From NCBI RefSeq assembly GCF_023898315.1, contig NC_064616.1, positions 707,077,389-707,141,388 of the forward strand: a stretch of 64,000 bases of DNA, given 5' to 3'. Shown piece after piece: positions 20,246 to 30,230 of this stretch; the stretch's first letter is position 1; each line of letters opens with the position of its first letter. Made by a program: the position numbers and the translations under genes. This stretch comes from Schistocerca nitens (taxonomy: Eukaryota > Arthropoda > Insecta > Orthoptera > Acrididae). The notes under the pieces were generated by a model that had not been told where the DNA came from, ran no database searches, and saw only the letters and a program-made list of their open reading frames with translations.

Positions 20246-21671
20246 TACACTCCTGGAAATTGAAATAAGAACACCGTGAATTCATTGTCCCAGGAAGGGG
20301 AAACTTTATTGACACATTCCTGGGGTCAGATACATCACATGATCACACTGACAGAACCACAGGCACATAGACACAGGCAACAGAGCATGCACAATGTCGG
20401 CACTAGTACAGTGTATATCCACCTTTCGCAGCAATGCAGGCTGCTATTCTCCCATGGAGACGATCGTACAGATGCTGGATGTAGTCCTGTGGAACGGCTT
20501 GCCATGCCATTTCCACCTGGCGCCTCAGTTGGACCAGCGTTCGTGCTGGACGTGCAGACCGCGTGAGACGACGCTTCATCCAGTCCCAAACATGCTCAAT
20601 GGGGGACAGATCCGGAGATCTTGCTGGCCAGGGTAGTTGACTTACACCTTCTAGAGCACGTTGGGTGGCACGGGATACATGCGGACGTGCATTGTCCTGT
20701 TGGAACAGCAAGTTCCCTTGCCGGTCTAGGAATGGTAGAACGATGGGTTCGATGACGGTTTGGATGTACCGTGCACTATTCAGTGTCCCCTCGACGATCA
20801 CCAGTGGTGTACGGCCAGTGTAGGAGATCGCTCCCCACACCATGATGCCGGGTGTTGGCCCTGTGTGCCTCGGTCGTATGCAGTCCTGATTGTGGCGCTC
20901 ACCTGCACGGCGCCAAACACGCATACGACCATCATTGGCACCAAGGCAGAAGCGACTCTCATCGCTGAAGACGACACGTCTCCATTCGTCCCTCCATTCA
21001 CGCCTGTCGCGACACCACTGGACGCGGGCTGCACGATGTTGGGGCGTGAGCGGAAGACGGCCTAACGGTGTGCGGGACCGTGGCCCAGCTTCATGGAGAC
21101 GGTTGCGAATGGTCCTCGCCGATACCCCAGGAGCAACAGTGTTCCTAATTTGCTGGGAAGTGGCGGTGCGGTCCCCTACGGCACTGCGTAGGATCCTACG
21201 GTCTTGGCGTGCATCCGTGCGTCGCTGCGGTCCGGTCCCAGGTCGACGGGCACGTGCACCTTCCGCCGACCACTGGCGACAACATCGATGTACTGTGGAG
21301 ACCTCACGCCCCACCTGTTGAGCAATTCGGCGGTACGTCCACCCGGCCTCCCGCATGCCCACTATACGCCCTCGCTCAAAGTCCGTCAACTGCACATACG
21401 GTTCACGTCCACGCTGTCGCGGCATGCTACCAGTGTTAAAGACTGCGATGGAGCTCCGTATGCCACGGCAAACTGGCTGACACTGACGGCGGCGGTGCAC
21501 AAATGCTGCGCAGCTAGCGCCATTCGACGGCCAACACCGCGGTTCCTGGTGTGTCCGCTGTGCCGTGCGTGTGATCATTGCTTGTACAGCCCTCTCGCAG
21601 TGTCCGGAGCAAGTATGGTGGGTCTGACACACCGGTGTCAATGTGTTCTTTTTTCCATTTCCAGGAGTGTA
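20246..21671 (-). mobile_element. Tc1-like transposon, family 2 (near-intact copy 1)
   Basis: The element lies between TA (20246-20247) and TA (21670-21671). The termini read CACTCCTGGAAATTGAAATA and, inverted on the other side, CACTCCTGGAAATGGAAAAA, giving about 27-bp imperfect TIRs. Total length is about 1.43 kb, with one long minus-strand ORF. Copies at 24751-26176 (same orientation) and 39906-41332 (opposite) have the same ends and almost the same sequence. The integrity and similarity point to recent activity. Confidence 0.95.
20403..21425 (-). CDS. Tc1-type transposase, 340 aa, open frame
   Basis: I chose the ATG at 21425 (MPRQRGREPYVQL), because the helix-turn-helix begins right after it and 340 residues is the normal Tc1 length; the frame happens to be open further upstream to 21641. 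Domains: first helix-turn-helix at residues 14-52 (DFERGRIVGMREAGWTYRRI); an R-P-G-T-G-P linker near 61; second DNA-binding region at 71-118; then the DDE core with Asp155 (VVFSDESRF), Asp244 (FQQDNARPH) and Glu277 (SPDLSPIEHVW). I count 32 residues between Asp244 and Glu277, against the usual 34 in Tc1. It would act in the nucleus, cutting at the TIRs and inserting at TA. All catalytic acids are present, but activity is untested. Confidence 0.93.
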   Translation of the reverse strand: MPRQRGREPYVQLTDFERGRIVGMREAGWTYRRIAQQVGREVSTVHRCCRQWSAEGARARRPGTGPQRRTDARQDRRILRSAVGDRTATSQQIRNTVAPGVSARTIRNRLHEAGPRSRTPLGRLPLTPQHRAARVQWCRDRREWRDEWRRVVFSDESRFCLGANDGRMRVWRRAGERHNQDCIRPRHTGPTPGIMVWGAISYTGRTPLVIVEGTLNSARYIQTVIEPIVLPFLDRQGNLLFQQDNARPHVSRATQRALEGVSQLPWPARSPDLSPIEHVWDWMKRRLTRSARPARTLVQLRRQVEMAWQAVPQDYIQHLYDRLHGRIAACIAAKGGYTLY

Positions 21672-21890
21672 TTTTCAAAGGCATAGGAGATGGGGAGGTG
21701 GTAATGAGTGTCAAATGCCCCCATGTTTTGATAGCAGGGGCAATTGGTGCACAAGTTTCTGAGTCTTTTTTCGACCTTATTCAGGTCTGTGAATAGCACT
21801 ATTCATGTCAACTGCGTCATGTATGCCGTGTAAGAACATTCTGCATGCTTTGCATCCGCAGGCACTAAGTCACCTAGTAACGCGCCAATA

Positions 21891-23174
21891 TACAGCGAAG
21901 TGACCAAAATCATGGGATAGCTTTATGCACATAAGCAGATAACAATAGTATCACGTACACAAGGTATAAAAGGGCAGTGTATTGGCGGAACTGTCATTTA
22001 TCCTCAGGTGGTTCATCTGAAATGGTTACCGACGTGATTATGGCCGTACGACGGGAGTTAGCACACTTTCAACGCAGAATGGAGCTAGATGCATGGGACA
22101 TTCGATTTCGGAAATCATTAGGGAATTTAATATTCCGAGATCCATAGTGTCAAGTGCGTGCCGAGAATAACATATTTCAAGCATTACCACTCACCACGGA
22201 TAATGAAATGGCCAACGGCCTTCACTTAATGTCCGAGAGCAGTGGCGTTTGCGTAGAGTTTTCAGTGCTGACAGAAAAGAAACACTGAGTAAAATAAGTG
22301 CAGAAATCATTAAGGGACGCACGACGAACGTATCCGCCAGGACAGTGCGTTGAAATTCGGCGTTAATGAGCTATGGCAGCAGACGACTGACTGGAGTGTC
22401 TTTCCTAATAGCATGACATCGTCTGCAGCGCTCTCCTGGGCTCGTGACCATATCGGTAAGTCTAGACGACTGAAAACCATGGCCTGGTCAAATAGGTCCC
22501 GATTTCAGTTGTTAATTGCTGTTGGTAGGGATCGAGTGTGGCGCAGAACTCTTCGAAGCTATGGACCCAATTTGTCAACAAGGCACTGTGCAAGCTGGTG
22601 GTGGCTCCATAATGGTGTGGGCTGTGTTTACATGGAATTGACTGAGTCCTTTGGTCCAACTAAACTACTTGGAGATCGTAAGACTTTATGTTCCAAAACA
22701 ACTTTGGAATTTTTATGGATAACAATACGCCATATCACTGGGCCATAGTTGCTCGCGATTGGTTTGCAGAACATTCTGGAGAGTTTAAGCGAATTTTTTG
22801 AACATCCAGATCCCCCGGAATGAAACCAATCGAACATTTATGGAACATAATCGAAAGGTCAGTTCGTCCACAAAATCCAGTATCGGCAACACTTTCACAA
22901 TTATGGACGGTTATAGAGGCAGTATGGCTCAATATTTCTGCAGTGGACTTCCAACGACTTTTGGTGTTCATACCACGTCGACATGTCGCACTACACCGGG
23001 AAAAAGATGGTCCGACATGATATTAGGAGTTATCTCACGACTTTCGACGTGCAAGTCGCCGAAGTGGCGTCAAATCGAAAGACTTGCACCCAGCGAACGG
23101 TCTACCCGACAGGAGGCCCTAGTCACACGACATTTACCTTTATTTTATCTCACGACTTTAGTCACTTGAGTGTA
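21891..23174 (+). mobile_element. Tc1-like relic, family 1, second copy
   Basis: The ends are TACAGCGAAGTGACC (left, followed by ATCATGGGATA) and AGTCACTTGAGTGTA (right). The decayed transposase in order: RRELAHFQRRMELDAWD and FRKSLGNLIFRDP (helix-turn-helix region) near 22060-22140; WARDHIGKSRRLKT, then SNRSRFQL, at 22440-22510 (first catalytic Asp changed to Asn); and MKPIEHLWNIIERSVRPQ near 22820 around the final Glu. Multiple stops and frameshifts. A 100-bp SINE scrap is inserted at 23045-23144 near the right end. Confidence 0.87.
23045..23144 (+). repeat. SINE family D 3' end, inserted with 15-bp duplication
   Basis: The fragment reads GTGCAAGTCGCCGAAGTGGC, then AGACTTGCACCC and GGAGGCCCTAGTCACACG, the 3' part of family D. 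The perfect duplication TTATCTCACGACTTT at 23030-23044 and 23145-23159 shows a severely 5'-truncated retrotransposition into the Tc1 relic. Confidence 0.9.
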
Positions 23175-23823
23175 CATCCAGCTTAACAACATGAGGCATA
23201 TACTTTTCATCCCCGTAAATATTTAGAGTTGTAATGTAGTAGATTAAGCTATCAGTGTCCGTGTAGCACGATTTTACGTGATTTGCTGGAAACTTATGAA
23301 AGTCGATAAGAAAGGTTTTCAAATACCCGAATTGGCCATTCTTACTGCAGTTCATTGATCGAAGACTATATTAAGCCTGTTCATTTCAAGGCTATTTTCA
23401 AAATTTGGTTTAGCAACTGATGCATCTGCTACACATCTACCTTCCCAGGATGTCGCTGGTTTTATGTCTCATAACTTTCTCACATTTTGCATTGTTTCCT
23501 GAACACCTTGTTAATTACTAGATTGAAAAATTTTCTGGAATGCATTAACTGCAATTGTGCCTTAATGATAAAGTCCGATGAATCATTTTAAATCGAATTT
23601 ATGTTATAAACATTCTTTCAGAATTCTGTAACGAATACTGTAGCATTTCTTATGACAGGAGGACGAATATAATTTAGTGGTTTCCTTGCTATCTGATGAT
23701 GGTGACACATTTGCCCGATATAAGGGCAAATCTGAATGAAAATCGTGAATATTCTCGGGTACAGCAGTACACCATTCGTTTGTTACATATTTTTACGAGC
23801 TTCAAACAGGAGCAACTGCAGTA
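23175..23823. other. Unassigned, probably including LINE 5' leader
   Basis: No recognised motif from 23175 to about 23640. The part just before 23824 is likely the 5' untranslated leader of the CR1-like LINE, but I could not place the element's first base. Confidence 0.35.
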
Positions 23824-24750
23824 ATGGATAGGAACTGTGATTGTTGTGTACAGATGCGAGCTGAGTTGGTGATCATTCGCTCACAGCTCCAGGCTGCGTT
23901 GGCTTCCGTCACACAGCTTCAGGCTGCTGCCAAGGGGCATCACTGTGGGGGGCAGGATGCGGGGATGCGAGGGACGTCAAGCACGTCCCACGTGCCCCCT
24001 GATTGGTCCACTACTGTGGCCGCCATGGGTACTGCTTGTACTGAGGATGACACCTCACCTGTGCTTGAGTGGGAGACCATTCCAAAGTCTGGCAGGCAGC
24101 GAAAACCTTTCTGGGGGACGATCGTAGGGACGGTCGTAAGGCCTCCCCAGTTCGTTTGACGAACAGGTTTCGGGAGTTATTTGTAGCTGACGATGTCTCT
24201 AAGCTGGATGCAGTCGTCTGTCCTTTTCCAGAGGAAGCTTCTCGGCCCGCAAGGTCTGGGTATTCACAGAGGGTGGGTTTTCTGGTAGTTTGGAGCTCCA
24301 GCGTTAGGCGCGTAATGGGGCCCCTTAGGAACATGGCTGCCAAGGAGGTGAATTAAGCCAGTGTGCACTCCATGTGCGTACCGGGGGGGGGGGGGGGGGG
24401 GGGAGTCATTCCGGATGTGGAAAGGTTGCTTCCGGATGCCATGAAGAGTACAGGGTGCAGCCAACTCCACTTGGTGATTTGTGTCGGTACCAACGACGTG
24501 CGTCCCTGTCGATCGGAGGTGATTCTCTCTGGTTTCGGGCGGCTAGCGGAAATGGTAGGGACTGCCAGTCTTGCTTCCGAGATTAAGGTAGAGCTCACCA
24601 TCTGCAGCATCGTCGATAGAACCGACTGTGGTCCTTTGGTGCAGAGCCGAATCGAGGTTTGAATAAGAGGCTCAGGCGGTCCTGTGGCCGTGTAGGCTAC
24701 AGATTCCTTGTCTTGCGCCATCGGGTGGTGTGTTTTCGGATTCCGGTTAA
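23824..24750 (+). pseudogene. LINE ORF1 remnant (coiled-coil plus SGNH-esterase-like domain)
   Basis: It opens MDRNCDCCVQMRAELVIIRS, continuing SQLQAALASVTQLQAA, a Cys-bearing start followed by a short heptad-like segment, for 111 residues. After frameshifts, the stretch at about 24450-24660 reads LVICVGTNDV and LAEMVGTASLASEIKV. The V-G-T-N-D motif is typical of SGNH-type esterase domains in CR1-like ORF1 proteins. A run of 21 G (24383-24403) interrupts the frame between the two parts. The tail is cut by the Tc1 at 24751 and resumes at 26177. Confidence 0.7.
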
Positions 24751-26176
24751 TACACTCCTGGAAATTGAAATAAGAACACCGTGAATTCATTGTCCCAGGA
24801 AGGGGAAACTTTATTGACACATTCCTGGGGTCAGATACATCACATGATCACACTGACAGAACCACAGGCACATAGACACAGGCAACAGAGCATGCACAAT
24901 GTCGGCACTAGTACAGTGTATATCCACCTTTCGCAGCAATGCAGGCTGCTATTCTCCCATGGAGACGATCGTACAGATGCTGGATGTAGTCCTGTGGAAC
25001 GGCTTGCCATGCCATTTCCACCTGGCGCCTCAGTTGGACCAGCGTTCGTGCTGGACGTGCAGACCGCGTGAGACGACGCTTCATCCAGTCCCAAACATGC
25101 TCAATGGGGGACAGATCCGGAGATCTTGCTGGCCAGGGTAGTTGACTTACACCTTCTAGAGCACGTTGGGTGGCACGGGATACATGCGGACGTGCATTGT
25201 CCTGTTGGAACAGCAAGTTCCCTTGCCGGTCTAGGAATGGTAGAACGATGGGTTCGATGACGGTTTGGATGTACCGTGCACTATTCAGTGTCCCCTCGAC
25301 GATCACCAGTGGTGTACGGCCAGTGTAGGAGATCGCTCCCCACACCATGATGCCGGGTGTTGGCCCTGTGTGCCTCGGTCGTATGCAGTCCTGATTGTGG
25401 CGCTCACCTGCACGGCGCCAAACACGCATACGACCATCATTGGCACCAAGGCAGAAGCGACTCTCATCGCTGAAGACGACACGTCTCCATTCGTCCCTCC
25501 ATTCACGCCTGTCGTGACACCACTGGAGGCGGGCTGCACGATGTTGGGGCGTGAGCGGAAGACGGCCTAACGGTGTGCGGGACCGTAGCCTAGCTTCATG
25601 GAGACGGTTGCGAATGGTCCTCGCCGATACCCCAGGAGCAACAGTGTCCCTAATTTGCTGGGAAGTGGCGGTGTGGTCCCCTACGGCACTGCGTAGGATC
25701 CTACGGTCTTGGCGTGCATCCGTGCGTCGCTGCGGTCCGGTCCCAGGTCGACGGGCACGTGCACCTTCCGCCGACCACTGGCGACAACATCGATGTACTG
25801 TGGAGACCTCACGCCCCACGTGTTGAGCAATTCGGCGGTACGTCCACCCGGCCTCCCGCATGCCCACTATACGCCCTCGCTCAAAGTCCGCCAACTGCAC
25901 ATACGGTTCACGTCCACGCTGTCGCGGCATGCTACCAGTGTTAAAGACTGCGATGGAGCTCCGTATGCCACGGCAAACTGGCTGACACTGACGGCGGCGG
26001 TGCACAAATGCTGCGCAGCTAGCGCCATTCGACGGCCAACACCGCGGTTCCTGGTGTATCCGCTGTGCCGTGCGTGTGATCATTGCTTGTACAGCCCTCT
26101 CGCAGTGTCCGGAGCAAGTATGGTGGGTCTGACACACCGGTGTCAATGTGTTCTTTTTTCCATTTCCAGGAGTGTA
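24751..26176 (-). mobile_element. Tc1-like transposon, family 2 (near-intact copy 2)
   Basis: It is bounded by TA (24751-24752) and TA (26175-26176) with the same TIRs as copy 1 (CACTCCTGGAAATTGAAATA). It is inserted in the CR1-like LINE between GGATTCCGGT and GGTCAGGAGTCC. The nucleotide sequence differs from copy 1 at only a handful of positions across about 1.4 kb by eye. Confidence 0.95.
24908..25930 (-). CDS. Tc1-type transposase, 340 aa, open frame (copy 2)
   Basis: The start is at 25930 (MPRQRGREPYVQLADFERG). All landmarks of copy 1 are kept: the helix-turn-helix, the linker, Asp155 in FSDESRF, Asp244 in FQQDNARPH and Glu277 in SPDLSPIEHVW, with 32 residues between the last two. Differences from copy 1 include Ala for Thr14, His for Gln37, His for Arg86 and changes around 114-115 and 135-139, all outside the catalytic motifs. 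The frame is open upstream to 26197 only because it runs into LINE sequence, so that extension is not real. Confidence 0.93.
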   Translation of the reverse strand: MPRQRGREPYVQLADFERGRIVGMREAGWTYRRIAQHVGREVSTVHRCCRQWSAEGARARRPGTGPQRRTDARQDRRILRSAVGDHTATSQQIRDTVAPGVSARTIRNRLHEARLRSRTPLGRLPLTPQHRAARLQWCHDRREWRDEWRRVVFSDESRFCLGANDGRMRVWRRAGERHNQDCIRPRHTGPTPGIMVWGAISYTGRTPLVIVEGTLNSARYIQTVIEPIVLPFLDRQGNLLFQQDNARPHVSRATQRALEGVSQLPWPARSPDLSPIEHVWDWMKRRLTRSARPARTLVQLRRQVEMAWQAVPQDYIQHLYDRLHGRIAACIAAKGGYTLY

Positions 26177-26228
26177 GGTCAGGAGTCCATTACACATAGG
26201 AGGCAGCTACACGCGTAGCGAGGGCTGT

Positions 26229-29200
26229 TTGGAAGAGACTGGGCGGTTTTTTAAGTTAGAAGGTCTCAGGGAAACACAGGAAGGGCATCCGTCTAATAAT
26301 GGGCAGGTAAAACACCGTAAGGTAGTTGTAGAAACGATCGGTATTTTGGTTGTAAACTGTCGTAGTTGTGTTGGGAAAGAACCAGACCTCCAAGCCTCAA
26401 TACAAAGCACTGAAACTCAAATAGTTATAGGTACAGAAAGCTGGCTAAAGGCGGAAATATGTTCAGCCGAAAATTTTTCAAACGATCTATCAGTGTTCAG
26501 AAAGGATAGAATAAATACAGTTGGTGGTGGAGTATTTATTTCCGTCAGTAGTAGTTTGCCTTGTAATGAAATTGAAGTAGATAATTCCTGCGAAATAGTA
26601 TGAGTAGAGGCTATACCTGGCAATCGGACTAGACTATTAATTGGATCGTTTTACCGACCCCCGACTCAGAAGGTATAGTTGCTGAACAGTTCAAAGAAAA
26701 GTTGAGTCTCATTTCAAATAGATACCCCACTCATTCCATTACAGTCGGTGGTGACTTCAATCTACCCTCAATGTGCTGGAAAATTTATACGTCTAAAGGC
26801 GGCGGCAGGCATTAAACGTCATCCGAAATTGTACTGTATGTTTTCTCAAAAAATTATTTTGAACAATTAGTTCATGAGCCCACTCGAAGCGTAAATGGTT
26901 GCTAAAGCATACTTGACCTCTTAGCAACAAACAATCCTGGACAGATAGTGAGTATCGTGACGAATACAGCAATTAGCGACCACAAGGCAGTTGCTTCTAG
27001 GCTGAATACTTACAACCATCAAAAAGAAACACAAAGTATATCCATTTTTAAAAAAACTGATAAGTATGTTCTTAACGCCTTTTTAAGAGACGGTCTTCAC
27101 TCCCACCTATCTGATCATAAGCGTAGAAAAGTTTTAGAATGATTTCAGAGAGGTAGTATCGACAGCAGTTGAAAGACATATACCACATAAATTAATAAGT
27201 GATGGTACTGATACCCATCGTACACAAAACGGGTCAGATCGCTGTTGCAGAGGCAGCGCAAAGACCATGCAAAGTTTAAAAGAACACAAAATCCCTTAGA
27301 CTGGCAAAGTTTTACAGAAGTTCGAAATATAGCACGTACTTCAATGCGAGATGTTTTTAATAATTTCCACGACGAAATTCTGTCTCGGAATCTGGCAGAA
27401 AACCCAAGGAGATTCTGGCCATACATAAAGCACACCAGTGGAAAGACGCAATCAATACCTTCACTGCGCTATAACAACGATGAAGTCATTGATGACAGTG
27501 CCACTAAAGCAGAGTTATTAAACACGGTTTTCCGAAACTTCTTCACCAAAGAAGTGCCACTAAAGTAGAGTTATTAGACACGGTTTTCCGAAACTCCTTC
27601 ACCAAAGAAGACGAAGTAAATATTCCTGAATTCCAATCGAGGACAACTGCCAAGATGAGAAACATAGAAGTAGATATCCTCGGTGTAACAAAGAAACTTA
27701 AATCACTTAATAAAGTCAAGGCCTCCGGTCCAGATTGCTTATCAGATAAGTTCCTCTCAGAGTATGCTGATTCAATAGCTACATATTCAGCAATTATATA
27801 CAACCGCTCGCTCACAGGAAGATCCGTACCTAAAGACTGGAAACTTGCTCAGGTCACACCAGTACCCAAAAAGGGAAGTAGGAGTAATCCGCTGAATTAC
27901 AGGCCCAAATCACTAACGTCGATTTGCGGTAGGGTTTTGGAACGTATACTGTATTTGAATATTATGAAGCACCTCGAAGAAAACGATTTATTAACACGTA
28001 GTCAGCACGGATTCAGAAAATATCGTTCTTGCGGAACACAACTAGCTCTTTATACTTATGAAGTAATGAGTGCTATCGACAGGAGATGTCAAATTGATTC
28101 CATATTTATAGATTTCCAAAAGGCTTTCGACACCGTTCCTCACCAGCTCTTGTAACCAAACTGCGTGCCTACGGAATATCGTCTCAGTTGTGCGACTGGA
28201 TTCGTGATTTCCTCTCAGAAAGGTCACAGTTCGGAGTAATAGACGGAAAGTCATCGAGTAAAACAGAATCAATATCCGGCTTTCCCCAAGGAAGTGTTAC
28301 AGGCCCTCTATTCTTCCTGATCTGTATTGGAAATGAGCGTTTGGCGTCATTGGCCGGGAGGCCCATTGTGCAGTAGGTCCGGCCGACTTCGCGTAGGTCT
28401 TATTACATTCGACGCCACATTGGGCGACCTGCGCGCCGGATGGGATTGAAATGATGATGAAGACAGCACAACACCCAGTCCCTGAGCGGAGAAAATCCCC
28501 GACCTAGCCGGAAATCGAACCCGCGCCCGTAGGACGGCAATCCGTCACGCTGACCACTCAGCTATCTGGGCGGACCTGATCTGTGTTAATGATATAGGAG
28601 ACAATCTGAGTAGCCGTCTTAGACTGTTTGCAGATAATGCTGTCATTTACTATCTTGTAAAGTCATCAGATGACCAAAACGAATCGCAAAATGATTTAAA
28701 TAAGATACCTGTATGGTGCAAAAAGTAGCAATTGACCCTGAATAAAGAAAAGTGTGAAGTTATTCACATGAGTACTAAAAGAAATCCACTAAATTTCGAT
28801 TATGCGATAAGTCACACAAATCTGAAGGCTGTAAATTCAACTAAATACTTAGGGATTACAGTTACAAATAACCTAAATTGGAACGATCACATAGATAATG
28901 TTGTGGGTAGAGCAAACCAAAGACTGCGATTCATTGGCAGAACACTTAAAGGTGCAACGGGTCTACTAAAGAGACTGCTTACACCGCCATATTATGGGTA
29001 GTGCTATGCGGTGTGGGATCCGCATCACGCGAGACTGACGGATGATATCTAAAAAGTACAAAGAAGGGGATATCGTTTTGTATTGTCGCGAAATGGGGGA
29101 GACAGTGCCACAGACATAATACGTGAATTGGAGTGGCAATCATTAAAACAAAGGCGATTTTCGTTGCGACTGGATCTTCTTATGAAATTTGAATCACCAG

Positions 29201-29340
29201 TTTTCTCCTCCGTTGCGAAAACATTCTGTTGGCACCCACCTACATAGGGAGAAATGATCATCACGATAAAATAAGAGAAATCAGGGCTCGCGCAGGAAAA
29301 TTTAAGAGCTCGTTTTTTCCGCGCGCCGTTTGAGAGTGGA
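26229..29340 (+). pseudogene. LINE ORF2 remnant (endonuclease and reverse transcriptase)
   Basis: Endonuclease pieces: ILVVNCRSCVGKEPDLQ, then VIGTESWLKAEICSAE and GGGVFISVSSS, at 26340-26560; then a decayed GSFYRPP. Reverse transcriptase pieces: SGPDCLSDKFLSEYAD (27725), WKLAQVTPVPKKGSRSN, LTSICGRVLERIL, QHGFRKYRSCGTQLAL and FIDFQKAFDTVPHQLL (28110). Past a stop come GFPQGSVTGPLFFL (28277-28320) and, after the SINE, RLFADNAVIYYL (28620; the catalytic F-A-D-D is now F-A-D-N) and STKYLGITVTNNLNW. A 56-bp tandem duplication at 27497-27608 shifts the frame. Inactive. Confidence 0.85.
28329..28574 (-). repeat. tRNA-derived SINE (family D), full length
   Basis: The minus-strand head GTCCGCCCAGATAGCTGAGT has box A, and box B is GGTTCGATTTCCGG. 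The centre reads GGGGATTTTCTCCGCTCAGG, then GACTGGGTGTTGTG, and the 3' part has AGGTCGCCCAATGTGGCG and CCTCCCGGCCAATGACGCC. The 13-bp duplication CCTGATCTGTATT / CCTGATCTGTGTT (28316-28328, 28575-28587) has one mismatch. It splits the reverse transcriptase of the CR1-like LINE just after the GPLFFL motif. Confidence 0.92.
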
Positions 29341-29423
29341 ACGGTAGAGAGACAGCTTGAACCCTCTGCCAGGCACTTTATTCTGAATAGCAGAGTAATC
29401 ACGTAGATGAAGATGTAGATGAA

Positions 29424-29924
29424 AGAAATCATCGACAAATGATATGAAAATACTCGTGTCGGGCCTCAGATTTGCACACTGTGAGTAGACTGTGTTTTGC
29501 ACAGTACTTGAAATCCGGAAAGGAACAAAAAATCTAAATTATCAAAAGTTACAAAATTAACTGAAACTGTAAAGAACACCGCTTCCAGACCAGAGAGGGC
29601 ACCTGGTAATTTAGCAATATGATTAAAAACTAAACAAATGAAGAAATTAATGTAGATTATGAAAATAATGTTGTCTGAAATCAAACATAGTGTGCCCCAG
29701 AATGTTTAGACTCCACCACCGGCCGTACGATGCCTCGCAGAGTATGTATGCAGATGTAGATGTAGATTTAAAGTGGTCGCAACTCTAAAATTAACATCGA
29801 AAAATAAACAATATTTGGCACAGGTAGACACATAATCATAAATTTTTATGTTATTTATGCATTCAGTGGTTAAAACTAAAGTAACCAAACTTTAATCTCC
29901 CTCATATCACACACGTTGTAGCAT
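29424..29924 (+). other. Mostly unassigned; LINE 3'-end scrap at about 29700-29775
   Basis: 29700-29775 reads GACTCCACCACCGGCCGTAC, then CTCGCAGAGTATGTATGCAG and GATGTAGATGTAGATTT. This resembles the 3' end of another LINE of the type that ends in GATGTAGAT repeats, as at 29403. The rest is AT-rich and unassigned. Confidence 0.45.
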
Positions 29925-30230
29925 CTAAGGAGTAACAATTTTCAACAGTTTGAATTTTGCATTCATGCAACGTGCACATAGACGGTAAACGTGTGGCATG
30001 CACCTTTGTCTTAGTATAGCACAAAGGAAAAACTGCAGTGGAGTAATGTCTGGCGATCTTTGTGGCCATGGAATTGGACTAACCTTTCCGAACCACCGAT
30101 GCGGACATTCTTCATCCAAAGACTCCCAAACACATGTTGAGCAATGTTGAAATATTCCCTGGTCTGCATCTTCTGCTATTGAGGTACTGCGCAATTGTGA
30201 AGCATATTCAAGTACACATTATCAGTAACG

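Larger units (their letters stand above)
23824..29423 (+). mobile_element. CR1/L2-like non-LTR retrotransposon, broken by a Tc1 and a SINE
   Basis: The order is ORF1 with an esterase-like domain (23824-24750), a nested family 2 Tc1 (24751-26176), ORF2 endonuclease (26300-26980), reverse transcriptase (27650-28990, with a SINE at 28329-28574), and a 3' tail. The tail holds the IREIRARAGKFKSS segment near 29280 and ends in short GATGTAGAT-type repeats at about 29403-29423. The Tc1 and SINE junctions join the flanking LINE sequence cleanly, so both are simple later insertions. Many stops make it inactive. The CR1/L2 label rests on the ORF1 esterase and RT wording. Confidence 0.85.

Noticed and set aside
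21204-21686. 160-aa and other plus-strand frames over the family 2 Tc1 copies (also at 25709-26218 and on the opposite strand at 39903-40373)
   Set aside because: They are shadows of the GC-rich transposase gene on the other strand. They recur only because the transposon does.
24908-26197. A 429-aa transposase starting at 26197
   Set aside because: The first residues come from LINE sequence outside the Tc1 (which ends at 26176) and from its untranslated leader. The 340-aa product starting at 25930 is consistent among copies.
28372-28580. CRISPR-like array suggested by short repeated blocks and spaced motifs
   Set aside because: The blocks belong to a single SINE. There is no regular repeat-spacer pattern, and the window is eukaryotic.
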